Source: Candidatus Enterococcus myersii (GTDB lineage: Bacteria; Bacillota; Bacilli; Lactobacillales; Enterococcaceae). Taken from it: a DNA stretch of 64,000 nucleotides. Position numbers and translations under genes: made by a program. The DNA lies in NCBI RefSeq assembly GCF_017316025.1, contig NZ_JAFLVT010000008.1:248001-312000 (forward strand). The letters run 5' to 3'. The notes below the pieces were generated by a model. The model was not told the origin of the DNA. It saw nothing but the letters and a program-made list of their open reading frames with translations, and did no database searches. Below, one piece after another: positions 49,790 through 59,081 of this stretch (within the stretch, counting starts at the first letter, position 1; every line of letters begins with the position of its first letter).

Positions 49790-50152
49790 ATGGCTGTAAA
49801 AATTAATACTGCATCTGGCACAATCGAAATTACAAACGAAGTGATTGCCACAGTGGTCGGTGGCGCTGCTACTGACGTATTTGGCATTGTCGGCATGGCC
49901 AGCAAGAGTCAAATCAAAGATAATATCAATGAAATTTTACGTAAAGAAAATTATTCCCGTGGCGTTATCGTGCGACAAGAAGAAAACGGCGTTGCGGTGG
50001 ATGTTTACACCATCGTCAGCTACGGAACGAAAATCTCGGAAGTTTCTCGTAATGTACAAGAAAAAGTGAAGTACAATTTGGAAAGTATGTTAGGTGTAAC
50101 GGCTAATTCCGTTAATGTTTTCGTTCAAGGTGTACGTGTACTGCCAGATTAG
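49790..50152 (+). CDS. Asp23/YloU-family envelope stress protein
   Basis: A 120-residue Asp23/Gls24-like protein, closest to YloU, which regularly precedes the fatty acid kinase gene. GTIEITNEVIATVVGGAATDVFGIVGM is the family start, and the fold continues to VNVFVQGVRVLPD. The ATG at 49790 has AAGGGGG upstream; an earlier in-frame start at 49697 lies near the promoter and is unlikely. The exact molecular role of this family is not settled. Confidence 0.92.
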   Translation: MAVKINTASGTIEITNEVIATVVGGAATDVFGIVGMASKSQIKDNINEILRKENYSRGVIVRQEENGVAVDVYTIVSYGTKISEVSRNVQEKVKYNLESMLGVTANSVNVFVQGVRVLPD

Positions 50153-50197
50153 GCAGGAGATCAGCTTTTGAGGGATCGATTCTAAGGAGGATTATCA

Positions 50198-51886
50198 GTG
50201 AAAGTAACGGAAATAAGCGCAAGTCAATTCCAGGAAATGGTCCAGGCTGGTGCTAGTCGTCTGCAAGTCAATGCAGAATATGTCAACTCGTTGAATGTTT
50301 TCCCGGTGCCAGATGGCGATACCGGAACCAACATGAATATGTCCATGACCAGTGGCGCTAAAGCTGTTTTAGATTCTGCATCAGAAAATGTTGGAGAATT
50401 AGCCAATGTTTTAGCTAAAGGATTGTTAATGGGAGCCCGAGGGAATTCCGGTGTTATCTTATCGCAATTGTTCCGCGGTTTTTCAAAACAAATTCCAGAT
50501 GTGGCCACATTAAATGCCACAGACTTAGCCAAAGCATTTACCCATGGCGTGGAAACGGCGTATAAAGCAGTAATGAAGCCAGTTGAAGGAACTATTTTAA
50601 CTGTGGCTCGCGTTGCGGCAGAATACGGCGAGAAAAAAGCAGCTGAAACAGATGACTGTGTAGAAGTTTTAAAAGCAGTTGTAAAAGGCGGAAAACGCGC
50701 CTTAGCCAAAACACCAGATTTATTGCCAGTCTTAAAAGAAGTTGGCGTAGTGGATAGTGGTGGTCAAGGTTTACTTTATGTTTATGAAGGCTTTTTATCT
50801 GCATTAACTGGAGAATATCAAGCGGATGAAACATTTGAACCAACCCCTGCTGCCATGGATGAAATGGTCAATGCCGAACATCACCGTAGCGTGCAAGGGC
50901 AATTAGCTACAGCAGATATTAAATTTGGTTATTGTACTGAAATTATGGTAAATATCGGTGAAGGACCAACTGTTGACAGTGAGTTTGACTATGAAACTTT
51001 CCGTAATTACCTAGATGGTTTAGGCGATTCATTATTAGTTGTCAATGACGATGAAATCATCAAAGTCCATGTGCATACAGAACATCCTGGTGAAGTCATG
51101 AATTATGGTCAAAAATTTGGGGCATTAGTTAAAGTTAAAGTAGACAATATGCGCTTGCAACACGAAACCATTTTAGAACATGACCATCAAGTTGAAGAAT
51201 TTGCCACTGAACCAGCTAACTTACCACGGGTTCCTTATGCTGTAATCGCAATTGCAGCGGGTGAAGGAGTAGCAGAATTATTCCGGAGCTTAGGAGCAAA
51301 CTATGTGATTTCAGGCGGTCAAACGATGAACCCAAGCACACAAGATATTTTAGATGCGATAAAAAAAGTTAATGCCGATAAAGTAATTGTGTTGCCAAAC
51401 AATAAAAACATCTTCATGGCTGCTGATCAAGCAGCAGAAGTTGCAGAAATTCCAGTAGCAGTAATTGCTTCTAAAACTATTCCACAAGGTATGACTGCGA
51501 TGTTGAGCTTTAACGAACAAGCAGACCTTGAGACTAACAAACAAGCGATGACAGATTCCTTAAAAGATGTTATCTCAGGTTCAGTGACGCATGCAATTCG
51601 CGATACCAACATCGATGGAATTGAAATTCATGAAGGCGACTTTTTAGGAATGGTCGACGGTGCAATTGTTATTTCAAATCCAGATCAAATGCAGACAGCT
51701 TTGACGACTTTGGAAAAAATGATCACTCCAGAGACTGAAATTATTACCATTATTTTTGGTGATGAAGCCAAAGAAAAGGATGCCGAAAAACTGTCCGAAG
51801 CATTACTTGCAAAACATGGTGATTTAGAAGTCGAAATTCACGAAGGCAATCAACCGGTATATCCATACCTGTTTGCAGCAGAATAG
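50198..51886 (+). CDS. fakA: Fatty acid kinase subunit FakA (DAK/YloV family)
   Basis: Phosphorylates fatty acids bound to FakB proteins so that they can enter phospholipid synthesis. It has 562 residues. The N-terminal DhaL-type ATP-binding domain has NVFPVPDGDTGTNMNMSM near residue 33, whose aspartates bind Mg-ATP; middle and C-terminal FakB-interacting domains follow. It starts at GTG 50198 with AAGGAGG. The acyl-phosphate product is the substrate class used by the PlsX/PlsY system, and plsX lies downstream. Confidence 0.94.
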   Translation: MKVTEISASQFQEMVQAGASRLQVNAEYVNSLNVFPVPDGDTGTNMNMSMTSGAKAVLDSASENVGELANVLAKGLLMGARGNSGVILSQLFRGFSKQIPDVATLNATDLAKAFTHGVETAYKAVMKPVEGTILTVARVAAEYGEKKAAETDDCVEVLKAVVKGGKRALAKTPDLLPVLKEVGVVDSGGQGLLYVYEGFLSALTGEYQADETFEPTPAAMDEMVNAEHHRSVQGQLATADIKFGYCTEIMVNIGEGPTVDSEFDYETFRNYLDGLGDSLLVVNDDEIIKVHVHTEHPGEVMNYGQKFGALVKVKVDNMRLQHETILEHDHQVEEFATEPANLPRVPYAVIAIAAGEGVAELFRSLGANYVISGGQTMNPSTQDILDAIKKVNADKVIVLPNNKNIFMAADQAAEVAEIPVAVIASKTIPQGMTAMLSFNEQADLETNKQAMTDSLKDVISGSVTHAIRDTNIDGIEIHEGDFLGMVDGAIVISNPDQMQTALTTLEKMITPETEIITIIFGDEAKEKDAEKLSEALLAKHGDLEVEIHEGNQPVYPYLFAAE

Positions 51887-51909
51887 AAAATAAATTTGAC
51901 AAATTGCAG

Positions 51910-51953
51910 GTGAAACCAGCTACTTCCAAAAGATGAGCCTGGTTTCACTTTTT
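51910..51953 (+). terminator. Terminator after fakA
   Basis: Perfect 10-bp stem GTGAAACCAG (51910-51919)/CTGGTTTCAC (51939-51948), followed by five T. Confidence 0.85.
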
Positions 51954-52113
51954 GTTTTCTATAGGAAAAGAATAAAATTTCCAGACAGATGATGCAGCAG
52001 ATCTTACGAGTGAAAGCCAACACATTTTTTAAGTCTTTATTTTGGTTTATTGCTAAAAAGTTGCCCAAGTTATTTTGACTTTTTTTATTTTTTACGAAAA
52101 TTGAGGTGAACAG

Positions 52114-54150
52114 ATGACTGCAGGACTAAAAACAGAAGTTGCTTATTTAAAAGGTGTGGGACCAAAAAGAGCGCAGGATTTAGCTAGCCTTGGGATTGTG
52201 ACGGTAGAAGATTTACTAAGCTACTACCCTTTTCGCTATGACGATATTAAAGAACGTGACTTAACCGAGCTTTCTGATCAAGAAAAAGTTACCTTAAAAG
52301 GTGTCGTAGTGGCGCCAGCTGTGGTGAACCGCTTTGGGTACAAAAAATCAATGTTGAAATTTCGCATGATGCAAGATCATGTGGTTTTTAATGTCTCTTT
52401 TTTTAATCAGCCCTATTTAAAAGACAAAGTTGTTTTAGGTGAAGAATTGGCAGTTTATGGCAAGTGGGATGCCAAGCGAAAAGCAATGACGGGTATGAAA
52501 ATTTTGGGCTCTGGCACAGATGATGATTTCGCCCCAATTTATCACGTCAATAAAAGTTTGAAACAAAAAACGTTAATCGATTTAATTCGCCAAGCTTTTG
52601 AACTTTATCAAAATCAAATTGACGAGAATCTGCCTGTATCCTTAAAAGAAAAATATCGCTTAATCGATCGTGACAAAGCGATGTATGCCATGCATTTTCC
52701 ACGGGATAAAGAAGAAAGTCATCAAGCCAAGCGGCGCGTTGTTTTTGAAGAATTTTTCTTGTTCCAAATGAAGTTGCAGGCCCTAAAGCAAGCAGAAAAA
52801 GCTGCAATCAATGGTTTGGCGATTCAATATGATGTCAAGCGGTTGAAAACTTTTATTGATAGTCTGCCCTTTGAATTGACAGGTGCGCAAAAAAAAGTGA
52901 CCAATGAAATTTGTGCCGACTTAAAGAGTCCCCAACATATGCAACGTTTATTGCAAGGGGATGTCGGTAGCGGGAAAACGGTCGTGGCGGCGATTGCTTT
53001 ATATGCTACAATGACAGCTGGCTTTCAAGGGGCATTGATGGTACCAACAGAAATCTTGGCTCAGCAGCACATGGAAAGTCTAAACCAATTGTTTGATCCG
53101 TTGGAAGTTTCTACGGCTCTTTTGACAGGATCCACCAAGGCCAAAGAACGCCGGCTTATTTTAGCACAATTGGAAAATGGTGAAATTGACGTCATTGTTG
53201 GGACCCATGCGCTAATCCAAGAAGATGTGACGTTTTCAAATTTAGGCTTAGTGATTACCGATGAACAACACCGTTTCGGGGTAAACCAACGTCGTGTATT
53301 ACGGGAAAAAGGCTTGCGCCCAGATGTCTTATTTATGACAGCTACGCCAATTCCGCGAACCTTAGCGATTACGGCTTACGGGGAAATGGATGTTTCTGTT
53401 ATCGATGAACTGCCAGCTGGTCGGATTCCAATTGAAACACGCTGGGTGCGACCGAGTCAGTTAGGTGCTATTTTGGATTGGTCTTATCGCGAGTTAAAAA
53501 AAGGACATCAAATGTATGTTATTTGCCCATTAATCGAGGAGTCAGAAACATTGGATGTTAAAAACGCGACGGAGATTTATGAACATCTACAAGCTTTTTA
53601 CGGAGATGATTATGCAGTGGGGATGCTTCACGGCAAAATGAAAAACCAAGAAAAAGAAGCGATTATGACTGACTTCAAGGACAATAAAATGCAAGTGTTA
53701 GTATCCACGACTGTCATTGAAGTTGGTGTTAATGTGCCCAATGCAACTGTGATGCTGATTATTGATGCCGAACGTTTTGGTTTAGCACAACTCCACCAAT
53801 TGCGGGGCCGAGTGGGGCGAGGCGCAGAGGCTTCTTATTGTATTTTAGTTGCAGATCCTAAAAATGAAACGGGAGCTGCACGGATGAAAATTATGACAGA
53901 AACAAATAATGGCTTCATTTTAAGTGAAGAAGACTTGAAACTACGCGGCCCAGGAGAAGTATTTGGTTTCCGGCAATCAGGGATTCCGCAATTTATAGCC
54001 GGTGATTTAGTCGCAGATGCCAATATTTTGGAAGTAGCCCAAAGTGAAGCAAAAAATGTTTGGCGAATGAAAAACTGGCAAGTATTACCGGAATATCACG
54101 GATTGGCTGCAGCAATAAAAAATCAGACCAGTGCGCAATTCTTTGATTGA
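52114..54150 (+). CDS. recG: ATP-dependent DNA helicase RecG
   Basis: Fork-remodelling helicase, 678 residues. The N-terminal wedge (OB fold) is followed by the helicase core, with Walker A GDVGSGKTVVA at about residues 283-293, DEQH box at about 387 and motif VI LHQLRGRVGRG near 560. AAATTGAGGTG precedes the ATG. It commonly sits between fakA and plsX in Firmicutes, as here. Confidence 0.97.
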   Translation: MTAGLKTEVAYLKGVGPKRAQDLASLGIVTVEDLLSYYPFRYDDIKERDLTELSDQEKVTLKGVVVAPAVVNRFGYKKSMLKFRMMQDHVVFNVSFFNQPYLKDKVVLGEELAVYGKWDAKRKAMTGMKILGSGTDDDFAPIYHVNKSLKQKTLIDLIRQAFELYQNQIDENLPVSLKEKYRLIDRDKAMYAMHFPRDKEESHQAKRRVVFEEFFLFQMKLQALKQAEKAAINGLAIQYDVKRLKTFIDSLPFELTGAQKKVTNEICADLKSPQHMQRLLQGDVGSGKTVVAAIALYATMTAGFQGALMVPTEILAQQHMESLNQLFDPLEVSTALLTGSTKAKERRLILAQLENGEIDVIVGTHALIQEDVTFSNLGLVITDEQHRFGVNQRRVLREKGLRPDVLFMTATPIPRTLAITAYGEMDVSVIDELPAGRIPIETRWVRPSQLGAILDWSYRELKKGHQMYVICPLIEESETLDVKNATEIYEHLQAFYGDDYAVGMLHGKMKNQEKEAIMTDFKDNKMQVLVSTTVIEVGVNVPNATVMLIIDAERFGLAQLHQLRGRVGRGAEASYCILVADPKNETGAARMKIMTETNNGFILSEEDLKLRGPGEVFGFRQSGIPQFIAGDLVADANILEVAQSEAKNVWRMKNWQVLPEYHGLAAAIKNQTSAQFFD

Positions 54151-54151
54151 T

Positions 54152-54172
54152 TATGCTATACTTTGTAGCATA
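54152..54172. promoter_or_regulatory. Inverted repeat over a possible plsX -10
   Basis: TATGCTA (54152-54158) and TAGCATA (54166-54172) are perfectly complementary, with TATACT (54157-54162) between and overlapping. This could be an operator on a plsX promoter. It does not match the FabT or FapR consensus as I know them. Confidence 0.35.
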
Positions 54173-54232
54173 TGAAAAGCTTATAACCAGCTTATAGGCT
54201 GTAGTTAATGGTTTACAGGAGGTAATAACGAA

Positions 54233-55246
54233 ATGATGAAAATCGCAGTCGATGCGATGGGCGGCGATAATGCACCCAAAGCAATTGTCGAAGGTGTCAT
54301 GTTGGCAAAAAAAGATTTTCCTGATATTGAATTTCAATTATATGGTAAAGAAGCAGAAATTAAAAAATTCGTAACCGATGAAACAAACGTTAAAATTATT
54401 CACACGGATGAAAAAATTAATAGTGATGACGAACCGGTTAAAGCAATTCGTCGTAAAAAACAAGCTTCAATGGTCTTAGCAGCACAAGCAGTGAAAAATG
54501 GCACAGCTGATGCTATTTTTTCTGCGGGGAATACAGGGGCATTATTAGCAGCAGGCTTGTTTATCGTTGGGCGGATTAAAGGAATCGAACGTCCCGGTCT
54601 AATGTCTACGTTACCAGTAATTGGTAAAGAGGGCGGTTTTGATATGTTAGACCTTGGAGCAAATGCCGACAATAAACCAGAACATTTATTGCAATATGGC
54701 ATTTTAGGCTCTTTTTATGCCCAACATGTCAGAGGGGTTACAAATCCTCGCGTTGGTTTGTTAAATAATGGGACCGAAGAAACCAAAGGCAGTGAATTAA
54801 CGAAAAAAGCTTTTGAACTCTTAAAATCAGAAAAAAGCATTAACTTCATTGGTAATGTGGAAGCAAGAGAACTTTTAAACGGCGCAGCAGATGTTGTCGT
54901 GACCGATGGCTTTACCGGCAATGCCGTTTTAAAAACAATTGAAGGAACAGCGCTAAACATGATGGCTCTTTTAAAAGAATCTATCTTAGCAGAAGGCTTC
55001 AAAGGGAAAATGGGCGCATTGCTGTTAAAAGATGGTTTGCGTAATTTGAAAAATGAAATGGATTACGCCAAATATGGTGGTGCTGTTTTATTTGGCTTAA
55101 AAGCACCAGTAATTAAAACCCATGGTGCTACAGGACCAGAGGCGGTCAGCTATACAATTCGTCAAATTCATACCATGTTGCAAGCAGATATGGTTCCACA
55201 ATTAGTCGCACAATTTGAGGCGCGGGAAGATGAAAAGGCGAATTAA
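54233..55246 (+). CDS. plsX: Acyl-ACP:phosphate acyltransferase PlsX
   Basis: Makes acyl-phosphate from acyl-ACP for phospholipid synthesis; 337 residues. [19 protein letters not shown] at the N-terminus, [11 protein letters not shown] near 95 and [12 protein letters not shown] near 228 are diagnostic. Two adjacent ATG codons (54233 and 54236) follow AGGAGG; the first has better spacing. acpP follows after 112 bases. Confidence 0.96.
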   Translation: MMKIAVDAMGGDNAPKAIVEGVMLAKKDFPDIEFQLYGKEAEIKKFVTDETNVKIIHTDEKINSDDEPVKAIRRKKQASMVLAAQAVKNGTADAIFSAGNTGALLAAGLFIVGRIKGIERPGLMSTLPVIGKEGGFDMLDLGANADNKPEHLLQYGILGSFYAQHVRGVTNPRVGLLNNGTEETKGSELTKKAFELLKSEKSINFIGNVEARELLNGAADVVVTDGFTGNAVLKTIEGTALNMMALLKESILAEGFKGKMGALLLKDGLRNLKNEMDYAKYGGAVLFGLKAPVIKTHGATGPEAVSYTIRQIHTMLQADMVPQLVAQFEAREDEKAN

Positions 55247-55358
55247 AAAGCTTTTAAAACGACAATTACTTAAAAAAGGCTAGACAAAGTATTTAGAAAC
55301 CCTTAAAATGTTTGGTAGCTATCTTTTGATATTGTCATAAACGTGGAGGTGAATACAT

Positions 55359-55601
55359 TTGACGCGTGAAGAAGTATTTAAAAAAGTAGCAGCCGTGATT
55401 GCAAACCACTTTAACGTGGATGCCGATCAAGTTACTGATACTATGAGCATCAAAGACGACCTGAATGCAGATTCCATTAGCGTGATGGAATTTGTCTTGG
55501 AATTAGAAGATGAATTTGGTACCGAAATTTCTGATGAAGATGCCGAACAAATCGAAACAGTAGGTAGTGCAGTAGATTATATTGCCAGCCACTTGTCATA
55601 A
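55359..55601 (+). CDS. acpP: Acyl carrier protein
   Basis: Acidic 80-residue carrier of growing acyl chains. The phosphopantetheine attachment serine is S39 in LNADSISVMEF; the residue after it is Ile where most AcpP have Leu. It starts at TTG 55359 with GGAGGTG upstream, an uncommon start for an abundant protein. Its position next to plsX suggests a role in phospholipid supply. A second ACP may exist elsewhere with the fab genes. Confidence 0.93.
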   Translation: MTREEVFKKVAAVIANHFNVDADQVTDTMSIKDDLNADSISVMEFVLELEDEFGTEISDEDAEQIETVGSAVDYIASHLS

Positions 55602-55633
55602 GAAACCAGTTAAAACTGAATCTTTTGTCACTA

Positions 55634-55679
55634 AAAGAGTAAAGAAAGTTTACCTAAAATTTTCTTTACTCTTTTTTTC
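55634..55679 (+). terminator. Terminator after acpP
   Basis: 14-bp perfect stem AAAGAGTAAAGAAA (55634-55647)/TTTCTTTACTCTTT (55661-55674), followed by a T-run. Confidence 0.9.
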
Positions 55680-56009
55680 TTTTAAAAAAAAACAAAATCA
55701 TTTTGGCATTTTTGCGCATTATTTGTTGTTTAAATGCTTTTTTATGGTAGGATAAAAATACATAAAAATAAATATTTTTGTATGGAATTTCACTGGTGAG
55801 TTTAAGTGAAAGTGCTTTTTTAGCGAGGAAATTAATCTTTAAAGTTATTTGTTGAGGGAATCTTTGTGAAATTGCATGAATTGTAGCTGAAATTTACGCT
55901 TTAATTTTTATAAAAGATTAGCTTAATAGCAAGTTTTTCTTCAAATTTACGAGAAATCAAAATTAATTTTGGGAGTTTTCTGAAAATTCTGCTTTCACAG
56001 CTCTTTAAC
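55680..56009 (+). other. Long gap before the opp promoter
   Basis: A/T-rich, no gene. It holds a terminator-like hairpin, TTTCACT (55788-55794)/AGTGAAA (55805-55811), then a T-run at 55816-55821. Upstream of it lie an A/T palindrome around 55759-55784 and a weak promoter-like pair TTGTTT (55726-55731)/TAGGAT (55748-55753). A short RNA is possible but poorly supported. Confidence 0.4.
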
Positions 56010-56038
56010 TTGCATTATGATACACCTTTCTATATAAT
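56010..56038 (+). promoter_or_regulatory. opp operon promoter
   Basis: TTGCAT (56010-56015), 17-base spacer, consensus TATAAT (56033-56038). Confidence 0.85.
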
Positions 56039-56071
56039 TATTAAGAAATATTAGCGGGAGTAATTGGAGAC

Positions 56072-56104
56072 TGGGAGAAGACAGCATCTCTCCCATGCTT
56101 TTTT
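56072..56104 (+). terminator. Terminator-like attenuator in the opp leader
   Basis: TGGGAGA (56072-56078) pairs with TCTCCCA (56089-56095), and a C-T6 tract follows (56098-56104). It lies about 30 bases after the predicted transcription start and 49 bases before oppD. Another GGGAG at 56056-56060 could compete for the CTCCC arm. Confidence 0.7.
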
Positions 56105-56152
56105 ACATTTTCCGGCAAAAAATCTCCGCATTAGCGAAAGAGGGGTATTGGA

Positions 56153-57157
56153 TTGTCACAAGATAATCAATTATTAGAAGTTCAAGATCTGCACACGGGC
56201 TTTCGTATTAAAGATGAATACTACGATGCTGTTGACGGTGTGTCATTTACTTTAGAACGTAACGAAATTTTAGCGATTGTTGGTGAGTCAGGTTGTGGAA
56301 AGAGTACACTTGCAACGACCATTATGGGATTGCATGATCCAAAAAACACCCGTATCACTGGTGAGATGCTTTATAAAGATTTGGACTTAGCCAATTTAAA
56401 TGAAACTTTATATAACAAAATTCGCGGAAATGATATTGGGATGATCTTCCAAGATCCATTGTCAGCCTTAAATCCTTTGATGCGAATTGAAGACCAGATT
56501 AAAGAAGGTTTAGTTTATCACACCAATATGACCGCAGAGCAACGGCAAGCACGGGCGATGGAATTACTAGATCAAGTTGGAATTCCAAATCCCAAACGAG
56601 TAGGGCGCCAGTATCCCCATGAATTATCTGGTGGGATGCGTCAGCGGGTTATTATCGCGATTGCGATTGCAGCAAAGCCACCGATTTTGATTGCCGATGA
56701 ACCAACTACTGCATTGGACGTAACCATCCAAGCGCAAATTTTAGATTTGTTAAAAGATTTACAAGAAGAAACGGAATCTGGCATTATTTTGATTACCCAT
56801 GACCTGGGTGTCGTAGCTGAAATGGCTGACCGAGTAGCGGTAATGTATGCTGGTCAATTTGTTGAAGTGGCACCAGTAGAAGAGTTGTTTAACAACCCAC
56901 AACATCCGTATACCCGTTCACTTTTAAACTCAATTCCGCAAGAAGACAATCACGATAATGAACTTCATGTAATTGAAGGGATTGTACCGACCTTGGTGAA
57001 AATGCCACGGACAGGTTGCCGTTTTGCACCACGGATTCCTTGGATTCCAGAAAGTGATCACGAGGAAAATCCAACCTTACACGAAGTTGGAAAAGATCAC
57101 TTGGTGCGTTGTACTTGCTACAAGCACTTCCATTTTAAAGACGAAGGAGAAGTGTAA
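56153..57157 (+). CDS. oppD: Oligopeptide ABC transporter ATP-binding protein OppD
   Basis: First ATPase of the peptide importer, 334 residues. Walker A GESGCGKST is near residue 43, signature LSGGMRQRVIIA near 160 and Walker B PILIADEPTTALD near 180. The C-terminal Cys-containing GCRFAPRIPW...CTCYKHF region (four-cysteine type in this family) is present. It starts at TTG 56153 after GAGGGG. Gene order D-F-B-C-A matches the lactococcal opp operon. Confidence 0.94.
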   Translation: MSQDNQLLEVQDLHTGFRIKDEYYDAVDGVSFTLERNEILAIVGESGCGKSTLATTIMGLHDPKNTRITGEMLYKDLDLANLNETLYNKIRGNDIGMIFQDPLSALNPLMRIEDQIKEGLVYHTNMTAEQRQARAMELLDQVGIPNPKRVGRQYPHELSGGMRQRVIIAIAIAAKPPILIADEPTTALDVTIQAQILDLLKDLQEETESGIILITHDLGVVAEMADRVAVMYAGQFVEVAPVEELFNNPQHPYTRSLLNSIPQEDNHDNELHVIEGIVPTLVKMPRTGCRFAPRIPWIPESDHEENPTLHEVGKDHLVRCTCYKHFHFKDEGEV

Positions 57158-58102
57158 ATGTCAGAATTAATTACGATTAAAGATCTGAAAATCCACTATC
57201 CAATTCGCAGCGGTTTCTTTAACCGCGTGACAGACCATGTCTATGCCGTTGATGGTGTTGATTTTGTCATCGAAAAAGGTAAAACATACGGTCTTGTAGG
57301 TGAATCAGGTTCAGGCAAATCTACAACCGGGAAAGCGATTTTAGGATTAGAAAAAGTTACCGGCGGAGAAATTATTTATAACGGACAGGATGTCACAAAA
57401 CGCAATGTCCGGAAAAAAATGAATTACAACAAAGACGTTCAAATGATCTTCCAAGATTCTATGTCCTCTTTGAACCCGAAAAAACGCGTATTAGATATTA
57501 TTGCAGAACCGTTACGCAACTTTGAACGTTTAAGCGATCAAGAAGAAAAAAATCGCGTAAAAGAATTATTGGATATCGTCGGGATGCCAGAAGATGCCTT
57601 ATACAAATATCCCCATGAGTTCTCTGGTGGTCAAAGACAGCGTTTAGGTGTTGCCCGTGCAGTTGCAACAAATCCAAAACTAATTGTAGCCGATGAACCT
57701 GTATCTGCTTTGGACTTATCCGTGCAAGCACAAGTGTTGAATTTCATGAAACGCATCCAGCAGCAATATGATTTGAGTTATTTATTTATTTCCCATGACT
57801 TGGGTGTAGTCAAACACATGTGTGACAATATCGCTATTATGTATAAAGGCCGATTTGTTGAAATTGGCAGTCGGGAAGATATCTACAATGATCCACGTCA
57901 CATTTATACAAAACGCTTATTATCTGCCATTCCTCGAATTGATGTACCAAATCGTGAGGCGCATAAAGAAAATCGCCGTCACGTGGAAGAAGAATACATC
58001 AAGCATCAAAAAGATTATTACGACAATACGGGGCGCGTTTACGATTTACGCAAGATTACAGATACCCATTCTGTCGCATTATTAAACGAGGGGGCTAAAT
58101 AA
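57158..58102 (+). CDS. oppF: Oligopeptide ABC transporter ATP-binding protein OppF
   Basis: Second ATPase, 314 residues, with Walker [15 protein letters not shown] near residue 48, signature [13 protein letters not shown] near 150 and Walker [15 protein letters not shown] near 171. The ATG follows the oppD stop directly, and AAGGAGAAG lies within oppD. Confidence 0.94.
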   Translation: MSELITIKDLKIHYPIRSGFFNRVTDHVYAVDGVDFVIEKGKTYGLVGESGSGKSTTGKAILGLEKVTGGEIIYNGQDVTKRNVRKKMNYNKDVQMIFQDSMSSLNPKKRVLDIIAEPLRNFERLSDQEEKNRVKELLDIVGMPEDALYKYPHEFSGGQRQRLGVARAVATNPKLIVADEPVSALDLSVQAQVLNFMKRIQQQYDLSYLFISHDLGVVKHMCDNIAIMYKGRFVEIGSREDIYNDPRHIYTKRLLSAIPRIDVPNREAHKENRRHVEEEYIKHQKDYYDNTGRVYDLRKITDTHSVALLNEGAK

Positions 58103-58103
58103 A

Positions 58104-59066
58104 ATGTGGAAAACAATTTTACGACGTGTACTTTTAATGATCCCTCAAGTTATTATTTTGAGTATTTTAATCTTTATGTTAGCCAAAATGATGCCTGGGG
58201 ATCCATTTACCGGGTTGATCAGTCCTACGACTTCACCGTCACGGATTGCAGAACTAAGAGAACAAGCTGGTTTAAATGATCCATGGCCGCAACAATATGT
58301 TCGTTGGGTTGGTAACGCCTTAAAAGGTGACTTTGGTATTAGTTATAACTACAAATATGCCGTTACGACAGTTATCGGACAACGGATCGGCAATACGGTT
58401 CGTTTGGCGATTGTTACAGTTATTTTGACTTATTTGATTGCTATTCCAATGGGGTTATTTGCCGGCAGATATCAAAACTCTTGGTTTGATAAATTTGTTG
58501 TTGCATATAACTTCATCAGCTTTGCGATTCCAGTATTCGTATTAGCTTTGATTATGTTGTTAATTTTTGGTTACCGTCTAGATTGGTTCCCTACCACGGG
58601 GAGTGTCTCGATTAACTCCAGTGCTGGGTCCTTTAAGTACTTCTTAGATGAGTTATACCACGTCGCGTTGCCGGCAATTGTTCAAGCGTTACTGGGAACA
58701 GCTGTAACCATCCAATACTTACGTAGTGAAGTTGTCGATGCAAAACAAATGGATTATGTGCGGACTGCCCGTTCTAAAGGGGTACCAACCAACCGCGTGT
58801 TTACCCGCCATATTTTCCGAAACGCATCATTACCAATCGCTTCACAATTGGGGTATGAAATTGTCGCATTGATTTCTGGTTCAGTGGTTATCGAGCGTAT
58901 CTTTAACTATCCGGGGATTGGGAACTTGTTCATTTCAAGTATCCAACAACGGGATTATGCTATCATCACTGCTTTGACGTTGATTTTCGGGATTGCTACT
59001 TTGATCGGGACATTGGTGTCTGATATCGTGATGAGTATCGTTGATCCGCGGATCCGCATTCAGTAG
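58104..59066 (+). CDS. oppB: Oligopeptide ABC permease OppB
   Basis: Membrane subunit, 320 residues, six helices. The N-terminal LRRVLLMIPQVIILSILIFML and DPFTGL are OppB/DppB-like; the EAA-type loop is near YVRTARSKGVPTNRVFTRHIFRN (about residue 215). It starts one base after oppF. Confidence 0.95.
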   Translation: MWKTILRRVLLMIPQVIILSILIFMLAKMMPGDPFTGLISPTTSPSRIAELREQAGLNDPWPQQYVRWVGNALKGDFGISYNYKYAVTTVIGQRIGNTVRLAIVTVILTYLIAIPMGLFAGRYQNSWFDKFVVAYNFISFAIPVFVLALIMLLIFGYRLDWFPTTGSVSINSSAGSFKYFLDELYHVALPAIVQALLGTAVTIQYLRSEVVDAKQMDYVRTARSKGVPTNRVFTRHIFRNASLPIASQLGYEIVALISGSVVIERIFNYPGIGNLFISSIQQRDYAIITALTLIFGIATLIGTLVSDIVMSIVDPRIRIQ

Positions 59067-59081
59067 TAGGGGGATAGTAGA

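Noticed and set aside
50224-50709. A 161-codon minus-strand frame antisense to fakA
   Set aside because: It lies wholly inside a conserved coding gene and has no ribosome binding site or recognisable domain.
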